This document shows positions 1 to 14,239 of a DNA stretch of 64,000 nt, one piece after another. The stretch lies in contig NC_134510.1 in NCBI RefSeq assembly GCF_027942865.1, positions 18,159,209 through 18,223,208 of the forward strand. The letters are read 5' to 3'. How positions within the stretch are numbered: position 1 is the first letter of the stretch; each line of letters starts with the position of its first letter. The notes under the pieces were generated by a model. That model was not told the DNA's origin. It ran no database searches and saw nothing but the letters and a program-made list of their open reading frames with translations. The translations under genes were made by a program, and so were the position numbers. Source of the DNA: Odontesthes bonariensis. Lineage: Eukaryota > Chordata > Actinopteri > Atheriniformes > Atherinopsidae.

Positions 1-3000
1 TATATGGTTGGTGTCAGAAAAAATATATATTGTCGCAGATTACGAAGTTTTAGATTTCAATGTTCGTGGTTTCTGTCACGTGACTTGATGTTACCATTAA
101 AGGAATACTGTGAAAAAAATGTGATAGTTACTATCTATTGGATCTGGGGACAGACATTGATATCTTATCATTTCTGGTGGGATTGGTCTCACTCATCGCA
201 AGGAATCTTTAACATAAAACAATATGCCACCTTACTCTTTCTCTTACTGACGGCTAATCTTTCTTGCATGTTTATGGTGGGATAGGCTTTGCAATTGATG
301 AAATGTTTGTATCTAGCTCAAGTTAAAACATATTCCTGTTTACCGTGACTTCTACTTTCACACCACCAACTACAATAGACACAATGCTTTTCTCTTCCTG
401 TTACATTACCACCTACTTCCCATCACCCCATGTTGTCTGAAAGTTACTAAATAATAGAAGAAATATGGGTATTTTATTCCGCCATTTTTCACGCACAGTT
501 TCACACAAATTTGCACTCAAGAGCATTTTTCTAACTGACTGAAGAATCACAGTGGTTTACTGTAGCCTCTCTTAATAGACGCCTCACAGCCAACCACTCT
601 CCCCTCTTGCAATTAGTTTTCATTGAATGCTATTGATTTTTAACCCCTTTCAATTACATATACAAAAGTCAACCACCTAGATGTTTGTAGTCATTAGGTG
701 CTACTCTTTGTGTCTTCCTCAATACTAATTATGTCTGGCTGCTGGTGGCGTTATCTTCCCTGTTTGAAAGAAGAAAAACTCCATGAGAAAAAAAAAAAAA
801 AAGAAAGAATCACTACATGCACCAGTGAAGATCTAGGGTCCTGTCCTGTCGCTTCTGTGCACGCACGCGTGTGTGTGTGTTGAGTGTCTGAGCACATGGC
901 TATCCTTCCACTATGAAGCCTATGGAGAATACACCTAATAAAATAAATATGACTTGGATCAAGAAAAAAAAAGTAGAAAGTGTTTGTCCCTTGGCACATC
1001 TCTCACTGAGTGTGTAACATATTGTATCGTCTATGTGGTCTGGCATTTCTCCTGTATTGTTAAAGGAATGTTCCCAGAAATGTCTTTGTTGTACTTAATT
1101 CTAAATAAAATCCTGACATTAAATGGCTGTTTCCTTTTAACAGAATTTAAGGATTTACATAGAAATCGTTTTTTAAATAAAATTAAAGGCAGGAAAGGAA
1201 TGGAAAGCCTTTGATTTGAAATACATCACTTAACTGTAGTTTTTAATGTCATCCTCTCAATTGTTTGGTGAAAATGTTGCTGATTAGAGTGAAAAGTCGC
1301 ACAGGTCTCTGTGTTTGCATGAACGTTTGTCCTGTATTTACTCATCCTCTAAACAGGAATGCCATGCATATGTACAGAACAGATTTGGCTAGCATCTCAG
1401 AGTTGAATCATTATGCCCTTTCCTCTGTATGGCAGCAGTTCAATGATAGCCCTGAGCATGATGGTGGATGTGTATATGACACACAGAGGCTTTCATAATT
1501 TTACTTCTTTTGGTCAAGGAAATCAATATTTTAGTAGTCTAGCAGAACAATATCAGAACAACTCCCACAGCTTTTAAAAAGGTGACACACCATATTGCAG
1601 CACTTCTCCACATGTGATGACTGTGTTGACTTCTCCACATACAGAACAAAGTTTTTTTGACATCATACATTTTTTGTGACATCTCAGCCTTGGTGAAATG
1701 CAAACACACACACAAATGTTCACCTTTGATAATTACTGTTTTTTCCCAAATACAGGACATGTTACTATAATTGGGTATGTTTTCCATCATAAGTCTGACT
1801 GGTTTCAGCTGATTCATAGCACATATTTTAAGTTTAGTCCTCACAGTTTCTAATGACACTTATAAAATGCTTTTCTCATATTGAGGAAGAAAAATCCTTG
1901 CAACTTGTTCAAAAATGAACCTTAAACTGGACTGGCCAAGCTTCAGTTGACAAATATTATTTGCTATGAAAAAAATCTCTTTTAATAGAGAATATGCTTT
2001 GAAGATGAGAATCCCCTGAATTATATTTTCCAATTAAGATGTGCGTGAAAATTTAATAATATCAAACAAATATGATAAGAACCTCCCCTTTATTACTTAG
2101 AACTTTTTTACTTACCCCTCAATATGGCTCATAATGGCATCTTGTAAAGTTTTCTTTTCACAGCAGATGTCTTTACCAAGTATTTTGTTTAAGAAGCAGA
2201 AAAGTCCTCTAAAGGAGAAAGGAGGGTCTGTGGATGCAGTAGCTAAAAAACACGTATTACTTCATGGTTGGGGTTAGGCAATAACAGGACTTGGTTAGGG
2301 TTAGTCTAAAATACATTCTTCTTTCAATGTGACCGTCATGGACACCATTTTGATGGTTGCCTTGGCTAAATAAAAACAAAGCACAATGAAACATTGTCAC
2401 TTTTTGGTTGACTTTCAGGAAAATAGCAACCCCTGGTCACGGTTAGAAATTAAAACTACTTCACTTGGGTTAGAAAACAATCATGGTTAGGGCTAAAAAG
2501 TTTTTTAATATGACTGAATGCCATTTGTTCCCCTCAAATGCAATTGCATTCACGGCCACTAGGGGACGCATGTTCTTTGATTATTGGCCATATCAGCCTA
2601 AATGAACAAACGCTACATGGGTACGTTTTTTGGGAGGAGGACAGTCTCGCTCAAGAATATTATGGCATAGTGAAGAATTATTTTTTTTACACACTTTGAC
2701 ATCCGCACTTTGTTATTTGTTCACCAAAGGTCAGCATTCAGTTTTTCCTTTGGCAGCTCATTAGAATTGTTTGTTTGACAGCTGCACCAATGTGTCTCAG
2801 ATATACGTCCAATGTATCAACTGTTAAACTCATACCCGCTGAATCAAAGTCAGAGAGTTCTTCTAATTATGTTGAGGTTCAGACGGGGTGTCTCATTCTC
2901 TCCTTTCCACCTGCTCTCTGGATCTCTCTGTCGTTGACTTTGCCATCTATCACAAAGGGCTCCTTTGATAATTACATGCCAAAATGACTTAAAACTCCCT

Positions 3001-5510
3001 CGTAGGTGTAAAGCATTACAGCCTGAATGACATGCCAACTCACCTTAAAGACTTTTTAACAAGGTAAGTCAGGAGTACGTCATGCAGTCACTCATTCACT
3101 TTGCACAATTGTTCAGCAACACCTAATTACAGTCTTTCATAAAGCTCTGACTCGTTATTTTGACTAAACAAGTTCACTGTGAACGCCATTGTGGCATTCT
3201 GCCATTTTTCTCCAACCCCCTCCCCATCTCTATCTCTCTTTTTCTACATGTGTGTCTGCGTGAGCGAGAAAGGAAACAACTGGCAGAAAGTAAGGTAGAG
3301 ACAGTCTGCCACTCAGTGAAACAGATAATTAACTGATGCACGGTGGAGTGGAGATTTATTTATTTATTTAAACGGATTCAGTTGGGAGGGAGGATCTTTC
3401 CTTTGTGTTTGTCAGGCAATGGAAATGAGACTTCATGAGAGGGGCAGTAAGGAAACAGAATGTTGATGGGCCGAATGCCAAGCCACAAAGTCTCTAGTGA
3501 GTTCTTCCATGACACAACTGTGTATGTGTGTATAGGTGTGCGTCTATGTATGTGCGTGGGATGGGGGAGAGCAAACCCCCAGAACAAGCCAGCAGAGCCT
3601 GAACGCTTGGCACCTGCAGTTCATGTGTTAAATGTGGGCATGGTTGTCAACGTGTACAGAAGTGTGTTGAACTTGCTTAGCATGTCCCATGGACACTTGC
3701 ACACTTTGTATACTTTAACACAGCATGTCAGAGTTATAGGGGCCTCACACACAGACACACACACACGTGTGTGTCTGGTTGCCTCGGTCTGGATGTAATA
3801 TGCCTGTAAGCACAGCAAACAGGGCTACAACTAGGTTTGAGTATGTGTATGTATTTATGAGACTGTGTTTGATCACACTTTAGTGGTTTCTTTTAAATCT
3901 AACATAAAAAAGAATATTATTTTCAAAACAGATCTTTATTATTCGACAAGTTGTAAATTACTATATTTTCTAGAAGGTAGACAGAAGATGTGTTTTTTCA
4001 CAGACAAAAAGAAAAAGTAGTAGTATTGAGTATTGGATCCCTTTTTTCAAGCTATTCTTACGCTTCTACCTGAGGTCACAAATCAGGATAAGTTGCTGTC
4101 ACTTGAATTTATTTCACATTGGTTTGATACTTCAGACTTCACTTACCTTTAATGAGTTTGACCTGTTTACACAATCTAAGGAACCCTCTGCGGTGCTGAC
4201 ACCTTTCTTTCTTCCTTGTGACTTTATGTGTCCTTCTGAATATTTGCATAAATGTACATTTCTGCAATAAAGAAAAAAAAAACAAGCAACTCAATACTTA
4301 CTAAAGGTTGATTTTGTAGACCTGCAGCACTTGAATTTTCTATCGTCGTGGTTAAATGCTTGAGGTACAGAGCAAGTTTAACCACACAATGCCAGTATCA
4401 AGTGCTTGGGGTAAGTTTGAGGTTAGACTCTGAGTACTTATGCTGCCTTACAATTCTGTAACTCTCTCATGTGTGCAACAGACGGTATCTGAAACCCAAA
4501 TAACTTGGACACTTGTAACAGAAAAGCAGAGGTTTACACTGAGCCGACTGTTTTATGAGCAGTATATAAAGCAACAGTGACCTCTGTGGTTAGAAAACAG
4601 AATTACCGAAGACGAGGAGAGGAGCAGAACATTTGATAACTTGGATTTAAGCCCCAAATCTGGTCTCAGAGTTGGTGTCAAAATTGTCATATAATTTATT
4701 CAAAGTCTACTTTAGTGACATAATGTGAAAAAATGACTCTGCTTATCAATAAAAGACTTTGATTAGTTTCAGTTTAAAAGGTGCTGGATTACGAGAACCA
4801 TGGCAGAAATGGAATGTGTGAGTGTGTGTGTGCATCTAAAGGGAAACAGTGTCTGCCTGCATTCGAAGTACAAAATCTGTCTTTCTGTCTGGCAGTCTTA
4901 TTTGTCCATCTCTGTGTCAATCACTGTGCTTTTGTGTGTGTGAGGAGAGAAAAACTGACTGTCAGACTGTCTGTCTGTCACCACTGATACTAGCAGTTTG
5001 CTGGAGGGGAAACATCTAGATATTTCTGCTTGACCGTACAGCTGCCCAGCCAGAGACAGTCTCTGTTCTTGTTTGGGCCCCTCTGCGGACAGCTGTGTGT
5101 GTGTGTATGCGTGTGTTTGTGTGTGTGTATAAGTCAGACAAAGCAAGACAATGTGCGGCCAGTTGGACAGTGATTTTGGAATCTGTTTCACCCTCAGGTG
5201 ACTGTCAAGCTGTCAGAAAAGCAGGTTTGTTCCAGCTCAAGATGTATCTCACCATGTTTATATTTGCAGCTATTTTCCCCTTTGAGTGTTAACATCTTGT
5301 AGACAACGCTGTACACAGAGAGGCTGGACAGGTAAATAAGTCACACAACTAACCTGATCAGTAGACATATTTCAAGAAGCAGGATTAGCAAAATAAACGG
5401 ACAGCAGATTTATATTTTAGTCTTGGGGATTGTGATTTCTTAGTGCCAAATGGATTGCATTTTTAATTTATTTTTGTATTACTCTAGCTCATTTTGATCA
5501 GTTTCTTAAC
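1..5510. other. non-coding DNA
   Basis: AT-rich DNA without recognisable exons on either strand. It holds short TG-rich patches (about 865, 3515, 3755, 5090), a TTTA run at 3356 and the possible repeat at 2200-2620. Nothing else can be supported. Confidence 0.6.
2200..2620. repeat. possible repeat with GGTTAGGG-type motifs
   Basis: GGTTAGG or GGTTAG motifs recur five times (near 2270, 2294, 2443, 2468 and 2485) in otherwise AT-rich DNA. This pattern is common in fish dispersed repeats. No ends are recognised. Confidence 0.3.
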
Positions 5511-6550
5511 TACAGTGCAACACTAATATCTTGGGTCGCCCCTCATTTCTTTATACTTTGCCTCCAAGGAGCCACACTCTCATGTCATCTTGTACAGTGG
5601 TCATGAGCAATGGCTTTTTTTGCAATTAACCAGTTTTAAAATGTACCTTTAGGCACTTTGTTACAAGCAGCTTGTCACAAAGACACATCATTTGTTCCAA
5701 TTTCTTTCGTCGGAGCTATGAAAAGACCCAAAGTTTGAGAAGCAGGTTTTCCTAAAAACAGGTTTTCTAGCTCCAACAAGGTGATTCCCAATTAGCTATT
5801 AGCTGAAAACTTGGCATAGCTCAGCACTTGGGCAGTGTTTCCTAAAAAAAAAAGGGAACTGGAGAGGTGGAGGACAAAAGTAGAAGTGGCAGGCCTAATT
5901 AAATACCTACAGCAGGCTAAAGTATCCGAAAATGATGTCCTGAAGAAAGGTAAAAAAAAAAAAAAACAAAGACCCGACACAGAACCTGAGAGATGCATCT
6001 GGCCCTTCAGTTGATCCATCTACTTTCCAGTGATGCCTCATCAGAAACAGTCTCCATGGAAGGACGGCTGTCAAGAACCCCTTCTCAAGGAAGGGAAACA
6101 GGAAATAAAGGTTGAGGGATGCCAAATGACACAAGTGCTGGACTGAAAGTCAGTGACTACGGGTCTTATGGAGTGATGAATCCTCCCCATGAGCCCAGAC
6201 CTCAACAATATTGAAGCAGTGTGGGATCATCTTGACAGAGAGCGAAGCAAAAGGCAGCCAACATCCAAAGAAGAGCTTTGGAATGTCCTTCAAGAAGCCT
6301 GGAGAACTATTCCTGTCTTCTAAATCACAAAAAAGCTTGTCAAACACAGCTTAAGCTTTTTCGAATTATAAGTGTCATCCTACAAAATACTGACTTTACG
6401 GCTTGTAAGATTTGTGCAGACTCTGTTTTACCTTTCATACTGGATTTTCATTAATGTTTCCACATGTTTCAATAAATGGGAATAACTGGCGTTTTAATTG
6501 CAATATGCAAAGAAATGTGGGGGTAAGATGAAGACCTTGGCAAAGTACTA
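5511..6550 (+). mobile_element. Tc1/mariner element, internally deleted copy
   Basis: The left end TACAGTGCAACAC with TTGGGTCGCCCC (5511-5544) and the right end GGGGGTAAGATGAAGACC with GTACTA (6519-6550) resemble degenerate Tc1 inverted repeats at TA sites. The 1.04-kb copy lacks most of the usual transposase frame but keeps its C-terminal end: from 6189 the + strand reads MSPDLNNIEAVWDHLDRERS, the DDE-family SPDLNPIE...VW block, and stops at 6321. A poly-A expansion interrupts the sequence at 5951-5965. It is inactive. Confidence 0.75.
6189..6323 (+). pseudogene. Tc1-like transposase C-terminal fragment
   Basis: Forty-four codons contain SPDLN..E.VWDHLDRER and KEELWNVLQEAWRTIP, the last conserved block of fish Tc1-like transposases. 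The Asp/Glu catalytic triad beyond this block is absent from the copy. Confidence 0.7.
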
Positions 6551-7370
6551 GATTTCAGCTAACAAAAAAAAAATAAAATAAAAATTTGGACTGAGTTTTA
6601 ACCAATCAAATCCTTCCTGATTTGTTCATAATAAAATAAACTGTAAAAAACTGTATAAAATTTTTTTTGTACCTGTCAGGTATTTTTACTTCTGCCTTGA
6701 CGGCAGTAAAAAGTCTTAAACCAAAGCTGTATTTCTTACCACTTGGTTTAAAGAGCTGCACAAGACATTTAAGTACTGCCTCTGAAAACTACAGTATTAG
6801 AAGAAGTTCATGCTTTAATCCAGCAAAATATGTTAGCGATTGAAGCCCCCAGACCAAACCATACAGCAGATGTGTAAGCATTATATCTGAAGCATCCATG
6901 TGGTTTATCACTCTGCAGATAATAATGAGCCTCTTAGTTTATCGTCGTACACAAGACAATCTACTCTGTTCATTGTCTCCTGTCCCTGGGTGAGTTTGCC
7001 CTGCTAATCATTGCCTTGATCCCTCCAGCAATGAAAACAAAATGAGAAAAGACCTGTTTCTCATAACACCTATTACCTATTGTTGAGCAGTAACTATACA
7101 TCAGTTTGCATCATACAAAACAGCAAACAACAATGAATGAGTACTCAATTTAGACAAAAAATGGAAAGATTTTATTGTCAACACACCAAAAATGTGGGAC
7201 TGAATGAATGCATGTGAGATTAGTATTGGGTTTTGTTCAAGCCTGTTATCAAAGAACAACAATGGTGGTGAAAGATGGGACAGGCTTGTATTAAACTGAA
7301 AGTTTTTTTTTTTTTTTTCCTTTTTAATTTTCAAAGCCTTCCCTTCGATTCTCTGGGGGAAACAATCGCC

Positions 7371-7620
7371 CTGACACAGGTCCATTGTTTGAGGGCCGGC
7401 ATAAACAGAAGTGGCCTAATGTGTCTGTTGTTTTGAGATTGCTGGCTCCCAGCCCTCATCACTTCCCAGAAGATAGGTGATCAAATATATAGACAACAGG
7501 ATGCCAAAGACATATCAGAGAGAATGGGAGGATTTACATCTGCACTCCTCATAAAAGCACAAGCTTTACAATGGGGCTCGGATGGGCCCGCAAGGACAGA
7601 GAAGAAGTGCGCGTGTGTCT
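7371..7620. promoter_or_regulatory. candidate conserved non-coding element
   Basis: This is a balanced-composition, repeat-free block with CCATTGTTTG (SOX-like), GGCCGGCATAAACAG and AGGTGATCAAATAT. The texture differs from the decayed AT-rich flanks. It is an inference; conservation is untested. Confidence 0.2.
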
Positions 7621-7959
7621 GTGTACACTAGATTTCCAGCTCCAAATCAGTTTTGGTTCTTTTCTGTGATGTGAGAAACACCTATGGGAACCTCAACAGA
7701 AGAGGAAATATCAACAATTTCAAACAAAGGGCCAAATAACAGAATTATGCTTTGAAAAACCTTTGTTTTAGATGAAAACCAATGCATAGGCCCATGGACA
7801 ATCCCTCATCAGCACATATACAAACACTTGCACGAATGCACGAAAAACACGCGCACGTACGCAATCACAGAGCTGGGAAGGGATTACATTATTTCCCCGT
7901 TCATCCAGATTAGACAAGATCAAATTATTTTCCTTCTGTGATGCCAGTTTTCTGCTGTC

Positions 7960-8370
7960 TAATGCCGGCTTTTCAAACAACACAAGGTTTATTGTGGGCA
8001 GCGCATAATGCAGCAGATTTCAAATTCCTGTCAAATGTGGTGTGACAGAATACAGTGGCTCTTCTCGTATTCAGCAGGAGGAGGCCCACGTAGGCCACTT
8101 ACACTGACTGTGGCTAAGCTGTTTATGTCCCCCATTCAGCAGTTACACAGGCCGGCGAGTGTAAACACAACAGTATCTTTTTAATTGTGCTGTTTCAATC
8201 CTCGCTTCTCCGTCGAATTAGAGTGCAGACCACTCTCTGTCTCTTCCCTAGTTTAGCAGATTATGGGACACGCTGTAAGGAAATGCCGGGGTGGCTCGGT
8301 TCGAGTTGTCACCGAATCAGCTTAAACTTCCCTCAGCGAGCGTGGCGAAGAGCGATAACAACCGTACACT
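7960..8370. promoter_or_regulatory. candidate conserved non-coding element
   Basis: A high-complexity block with few homopolymers includes GAGGAGGCCCACGTAGGCCA and GGCCGGCGAGTGTAAACACA (forkhead-like GTAAACA). No frame with protein similarity crosses it. Conservation is untested. Confidence 0.22.
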
Positions 8371-11300
8371 TGTTTGCGGTGCAGATGTGCTGTGGCAAGG
8401 GTGGCTGGATGAGGGCGTGTGTGTGCATGTGTTTGCATGTCCAGTAGACTTTTCTGCTTGTTGTCTCTTTATTTGTTAGGAAGTTCAAGATAAGAGGAAA
8501 CAGATTGAGCAAAAGGGACTTAAATGCATAGGTACTTGTGTGTGCTTGTGTTTGTATGAGTGTGTGACAGAAAGTGAGTAAAAGTTGTAGAGAAGCTGAA
8601 GCAGTATGTGGGTGACAATGCTCATCATACACAGGATACATTTATAGGTAATAAGATTAAGGGCTTTCCAAAACTAACTTTATCAATAGTAGGATGTAAT
8701 GACATGTTGTTTTTACAAAAAAAAACATATTTAGTGTTATACTGCAATACTGTCCATATAATGCCCTAAATGTGACACTGAAACTTTTAGGTAAATGATT
8801 GACACCAACAGATATCTTAGAAAGAGCCTTTAAATCCCATGATAAACTACTGGACCAATGCGATTCAGCTGAATGCCGTGCTTTAAGATAATCCAAGGTT
8901 TTTAACCTGCTAATATAATTGTAAGTTCCTTTCAATGGGACGTGTTGAGGACAGACTTAGAAATTGTAGAAGGTGTCGTGTTGTCAAATCTTCTAAAAAT
9001 GGGCCTGAACTTTATAACTTGAAAAGAATTTTACAAATCCAAGACAAATCTCTCATCCTCCCTCTTCTGTGCACTTCCTTTCAGGTTGGATTTATGAACA
9101 TATTCTAACTCATGTTGATATAATTATCTCTGCGTGTGGGTTCTAGCGAAGCATAATTGGGGCTACGGGTGATAAAACTGTGAGCTGGGCAGTGGTAAAT
9201 TGTATTTCACTTTCACTACAGATATCCGCAGATAACATACTGGGGGCTTGACATGCTTCTGGCAGTGATTTTGTGTGCGTTGCCTTCAGTGAAGCGTGAC
9301 CACTTTTTTTTTAGCATTTAATTCCCTATTCCTATAATTCCCCATCAAACCACCATCTGCTATGCAAAGATGTAACGGGATAATGTCGTTCTTACCAGAG
9401 AACACAATCAATCTACTTGTGTCTGTGTTGTTTTTCAGTTTTCATGTAATCTGTATTGTGACAGTCAGTCCAGCTGCCTTGCATATATTGAACAAATAAA
9501 CCATGTTCTTCCGATGAAAAGACCAGAGTCAACTAGGCTCAAGATAGAGAGCACTGTGATCTCTGGTCAACTTTCTCTCTCAATTTTCAGTTAGTTTGTT
9601 TAGGGTTGAAATTCAGTTCCTCCAGTGAGACACAATGATTTGCATCAGTCCTCTGAGTGAAGGAAAAACAGCCCGTAAAACTTGGTTGTAATGTATTTTT
9701 CATTGCGCCATGTGCTTTTTTAGAGAGATCAGATGGAGACGAATTTGTTAGGGCATGTGGTTTTTAAATATTCAAATGTTGTCTTTAAAAGATTGGGGCA
9801 TAGTTATAACCCTGGCCACTGAAATTAGTACTTGGTACGCACTAAAATTAACCTTTTTACTGTATTTAATAGGTTTAGAGAAGAGACATAAAAGTCTTTG
9901 GCCATCCCCTCTGGCATTAAGGAAAGAGGAGAATGAGACAAGTAGTTAAAGGGAATGAGAGAAGGACAGGAAAGAAGTAGGGATGAGAACTTCCACTGAT
10001 TTCATTTAAAACCTGGAACAAAGTGAAGACATTATTGATAAATAGCAGTGTAAGGTTGGGTGCATATGCATGTGAGGCTGAAAGTTTACAGATAACCTGA
10101 ATTTCTTTTTTTAAGTGCTAGACCTTTACAATAAACGTACAGTTTAGACAATGCATTCATATCAGTCAACATTTCTAACTTCCTTTGCTCAGGTTTCAGA
10201 GAGGCTGCAATCCTGGAACAATACCGTTATCGCTATCTGAAGTCTAACTTTAGTCAACACTACACTTTGTATCTCATTCTCGATTCTGCACATGCAGGTA
10301 TAGATATTCATACTCTCGGGTCATACAGTAGAAGTTGAGGGAAACAGTCAATGTTTTTGTAGACTATTGGCATTGATCTTTTAATTTATTTTTCATTTTT
10401 CTATTTCTTTATCATTCCATGCCAAATTATCAGAATGTTATCAAAGCATGTTTTCTTTATTGTAAGCCAAAAATATCTACAGCAAATAATTAATTAATTG
10501 CCAAAGATGGATTTGGATTGTAAAGGTCTTTTTTTGTTTGTTTTTTTTGTGAAACAACTTTTGGATATGCGGATGGATTGTGATTAAATGTGCTACAAAT
10601 GATGCCTAGTAGGTGAAGCCTCACCACCCCACTCCCTCTAACCATTATAAGGTCAAATTCATTCTGAAATTCAAGATCAAATACTGGTCAAACAAATAGA
10701 ATTTCAATCTCTTCAAGCTTTGGCTGTGTTTTATGTTTAGTGTTACAGGAATTTGCCGACAGGAATTTGTTGTAGGAAAAAAATACTGTTCCTTTTTAAC
10801 TTATCTGATGAAAATTCCCTCTGTATTCTGCAGGATGGTAGCAAATAAAAAGCATAAGTTATGCATGTTACAAAGAATTTTACCACCTCTATTATAAGGT
10901 ATTGCAAGTCTCTATAAAAAATTTTGCACTTTTTGTCAGATACAACAAATTCCTCCTCCCTGTCTGTTTTCTATGTGTACTGCTTTTATGTTGACAGCCC
11001 TGATTTCATGAATGAAAAAAAAAAGGTGCCTCAGGCCAATGTACATCGCAATTTTTCAGCCAAATAGCAATAGGGGCTGTTGATACTTGTAAATAGACAT
11101 GTACAGTGTTCGCAGCCTCGGGAATACGTACACATTTGCCAGAAACCAGTTTTAATTTAAAGAGTTTTGAAACATTTCTCTCCATTACTTTTTTCAGTGG
11201 ATGGTTTTGGTACAAACTCCCAAAAGATCATGTGTAAGAAACACCAGCCATTGCTTTTATCAAAATATTATGTCCAGAGATTATCTGCTTTCTCACAGAC

Positions 11301-13139
11301 CATAACTCCCATCACGCACTGAGCTCATGCACATAGCAGCAACAGCAGCAGTAGGTCACCACAAGTGCTGGCTCCAGCTCCACCACAACATGAAATGGTG
11401 TGTGATGCTGATTCTATGGTGAATCTCCCAGACAGGGTTTATAAGAGCAGTTCATCATCTCAGCTGTGAGATTCATTGTATTGGTGGAACTGGTGCAGGT
11501 CAGGGAGGTTGGCAACCCAGATATCACTAAGATGTTGCCCAAAATTGTGATCAAACAGCGTTAGAAAATACAGAAAAGAAGATCAGGAAAATATAATTGC
11601 TTTTCACCAGCTATTATATTTAGCATACAAAGCTCCACTTCAGTTCCCAGGTTGTGTGCGTCTTGTTATTGGTCTCGACAACATTATCTACACTTGAAGG
11701 GTTTTATTGCAAAAACTATCTAAAAACAGTGGTTTTCTATCTCAACAGAATAATTTGGATTGACGCATACTGGCATACAGTTACTTTCCTCGGTTGCTAG
11801 CTACAGCCACATGTTCTTGTTAGCCATAGATTTGCGAGATCTACTAGGTTTGGATGGAATCATAACTTTTTACTCATTTTCACTCTGTTGTCTTTAGGAT
11901 CATGTGTTTGTTTGCTTTTGTATCTTCCATTTTAAGTCATGTTATATCAGATCTGCTTTATTTCAGCTCTTTACCTTCATTTGTTTCTCTTTTGGTTGGC
12001 TTGTTCAGTGCTTGGTATTGCTTCCTTGGCTAAGTGTGTCCGTTTGGTGTTGATTTATTCTTATTTTTCCAAGTCTTTCTCCAGAGTGAGGACTTCACCT
12101 GATCTCGCTTGATGTAATGAGAAGCTACAGTGTAAAGGAAACCTTGCCTGTGTAGTTCAGAAAACACCTTTTATAGCCTTGTTGTAAAGTGCCATAGATA
12201 TGCTGTCAGTTAGAAAAGATGTTTTAAAATACATATATTCTACAGAAAATTGAAATTCCATTAATAATTTCCAAGGCAAGAAAAAAAAAATCTCAGGTCT
12301 GAGGAGCACTGAGGTGATGCCTATTAATCCTGTTCTATTCGACAGCAGCGTTGGAAAAGGTAGAATTGTGAAATGACAAGCCCCCCAAAAAAGTGAATGA
12401 GCACACTCGACCGATTTCAACTACAGCTCCCCTCAACCATGCCTGTGGTTTTGAAAGGGAGACGAATATAGTGAGTGCTGTCTGCAGACTGACGCAAAGG
12501 CAAGTGGACAGGCAGGTAATAGGAGGGTGAGGTGGGGAGATGGAGAGACAGGCATGGAGCAATCATGAAAATGAATGCAAATGGAGGCAAGGGCAGCCAT
12601 GGGAGGTCCAGGAGGGAGAAGAAGGACACAGCTAATAGAAAATGTGTTCAAAGAGCGCAGGAAGTGTGGAGTATACAAGAACCAAATGAATGCATTTGAA
12701 ACACTGTGCAACATAAAAAAGTATACACATACACTTGATCAATTTCAATGTAACCAGCAGATTTCTGAAATTAAAGTTTATTCAGGGCAGTCAAAGCCTG
12801 ACCTTTGCTGCTTTTGGTGGTTTTACCTAGCTAACACATCTACTTTTCAAAAACAGTTCAATGAGGCTGATGTTTATAAGAGTTTATTTCAATGAAATCA
12901 CTGCAGTCCTTGTCAGTGCCATACTGATTGTGTCGAATTTTGGGAGAGCAGCTCCAGATCATATTTAGAGGGGTCACTCCACCTGGATGAAGTCATTGTG
13001 TTATACAGTCCGAGGCACTAAGCCCCAGTTTTGCTGTACCACTGTGGTGTAAACGAATAAGAACGACTGAGGCTTTCAAACTTTTGCCTCCAACTTTTTT
13101 CCCATATGTTTATGGTCTTATTTCATCAAATCAGCCTCA

Positions 13140-13360
13140 CTTTCCCCCAGCCAGTCTGGCTTTTGCTTTGCTTCCGTCTCTTTGTCCATCGGTTTCCCCT
13201 TTCACCCTGCCCTCCATGCTTTCTTTCCCTCCCTCTCTGCTCTCCTATCCGCCACTTCTCCAAAATCTCTTCTCACCATCATCCCTCTCTTGTTTTCCTT
13301 TATTCTCTCCCTTGGCTTCTCCCCTCTATGCCCCCACCCCCCCATCCACACACACATACA
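13140..13360. repeat. polypyrimidine-rich stretch
   Basis: About 220 bp are dominated by C and T on the + strand. This explains the overlapping open frames in several phases here (rich in Pro, Ser, Leu and Phe), which I do not regard as genes. A similar but shorter tract lies at 25815-26000. Confidence 0.7.
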
Positions 13361-14239
13361 CAGTGTGGATGTTGGGTGGCAGATTTTCTGTTCAGTCGTC
13401 CCAGACTGACAAGAACCCTAAAAAACCCTGTCAGTTTAAAAACATGACTTCCCTTGACCTTCCCGGCATCCCATGCCGTGCTCGATGAATGCATGGAAAT
13501 ATATATCAAAACTGTGAGTGTCTGTGTATGTGGATGGATGGATTATTTTCCCTAATATTTGGATCCTAAAAAAGGAGATGTATGTGATGTCTTTTTTTTC
13601 TTTCAGCAAAAACTGACCTATTTTGGAGGCCTCATAACTCAGCCATACAGCATCACAAAGACGTCATTCAAAGTTTATATGTGACAGCAAACACCCAAAT
13701 TTAACTGAACTAAAGGGTTTGTTGATACATTAAACAGCTTTGACACAACGGCAGTTTACGTTTTAGAAAGACTAAAACTCGGCTGAGGCGCTTCTCCCAC
13801 TCAAATCCTCACTCACTCTTGGGTCATTCAATTTCGAAGAAGCTATGAATCACCACCAGAAATGTCCGCTTTTAGATTTTGATGAGCTGAAAAAAGCTAC
13901 TAGATTTATTTGCATTACACGTCCCAGTTGTTTTTCTACCTCCAGCTGTCTCTGACTTCTTTGCAAAGAACAAAAGCATTTTACCACGTAACACTGCGCT
14001 AAAAGAACCCGGACTATATGTATTGCATTTCACATGATTTCAAAATCTTCACTGTTTCTTAACCTTTCCAACTTTCATTTTCCAGCAAAGCAGGAAGGGC
14101 CTTTGCTTCTGGTTGATTACAGTTCTTAAGAGTTTAGTGACCTTCTCAAAAACTTTGAAGATATGGTAGGGGCTGCTGATGAAGTGTTGGCAAACATGCA
14201 TTCGTAATTTCCCTGCCTCTCCCTCCCTCTTACGTGGCC

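Noticed and set aside
13084..13488. Three overlapping frames of 75-134 residues rich in Pro, Ser and Leu
   Set aside because: They are explained by the polypyrimidine tract, which lacks stops in several phases.
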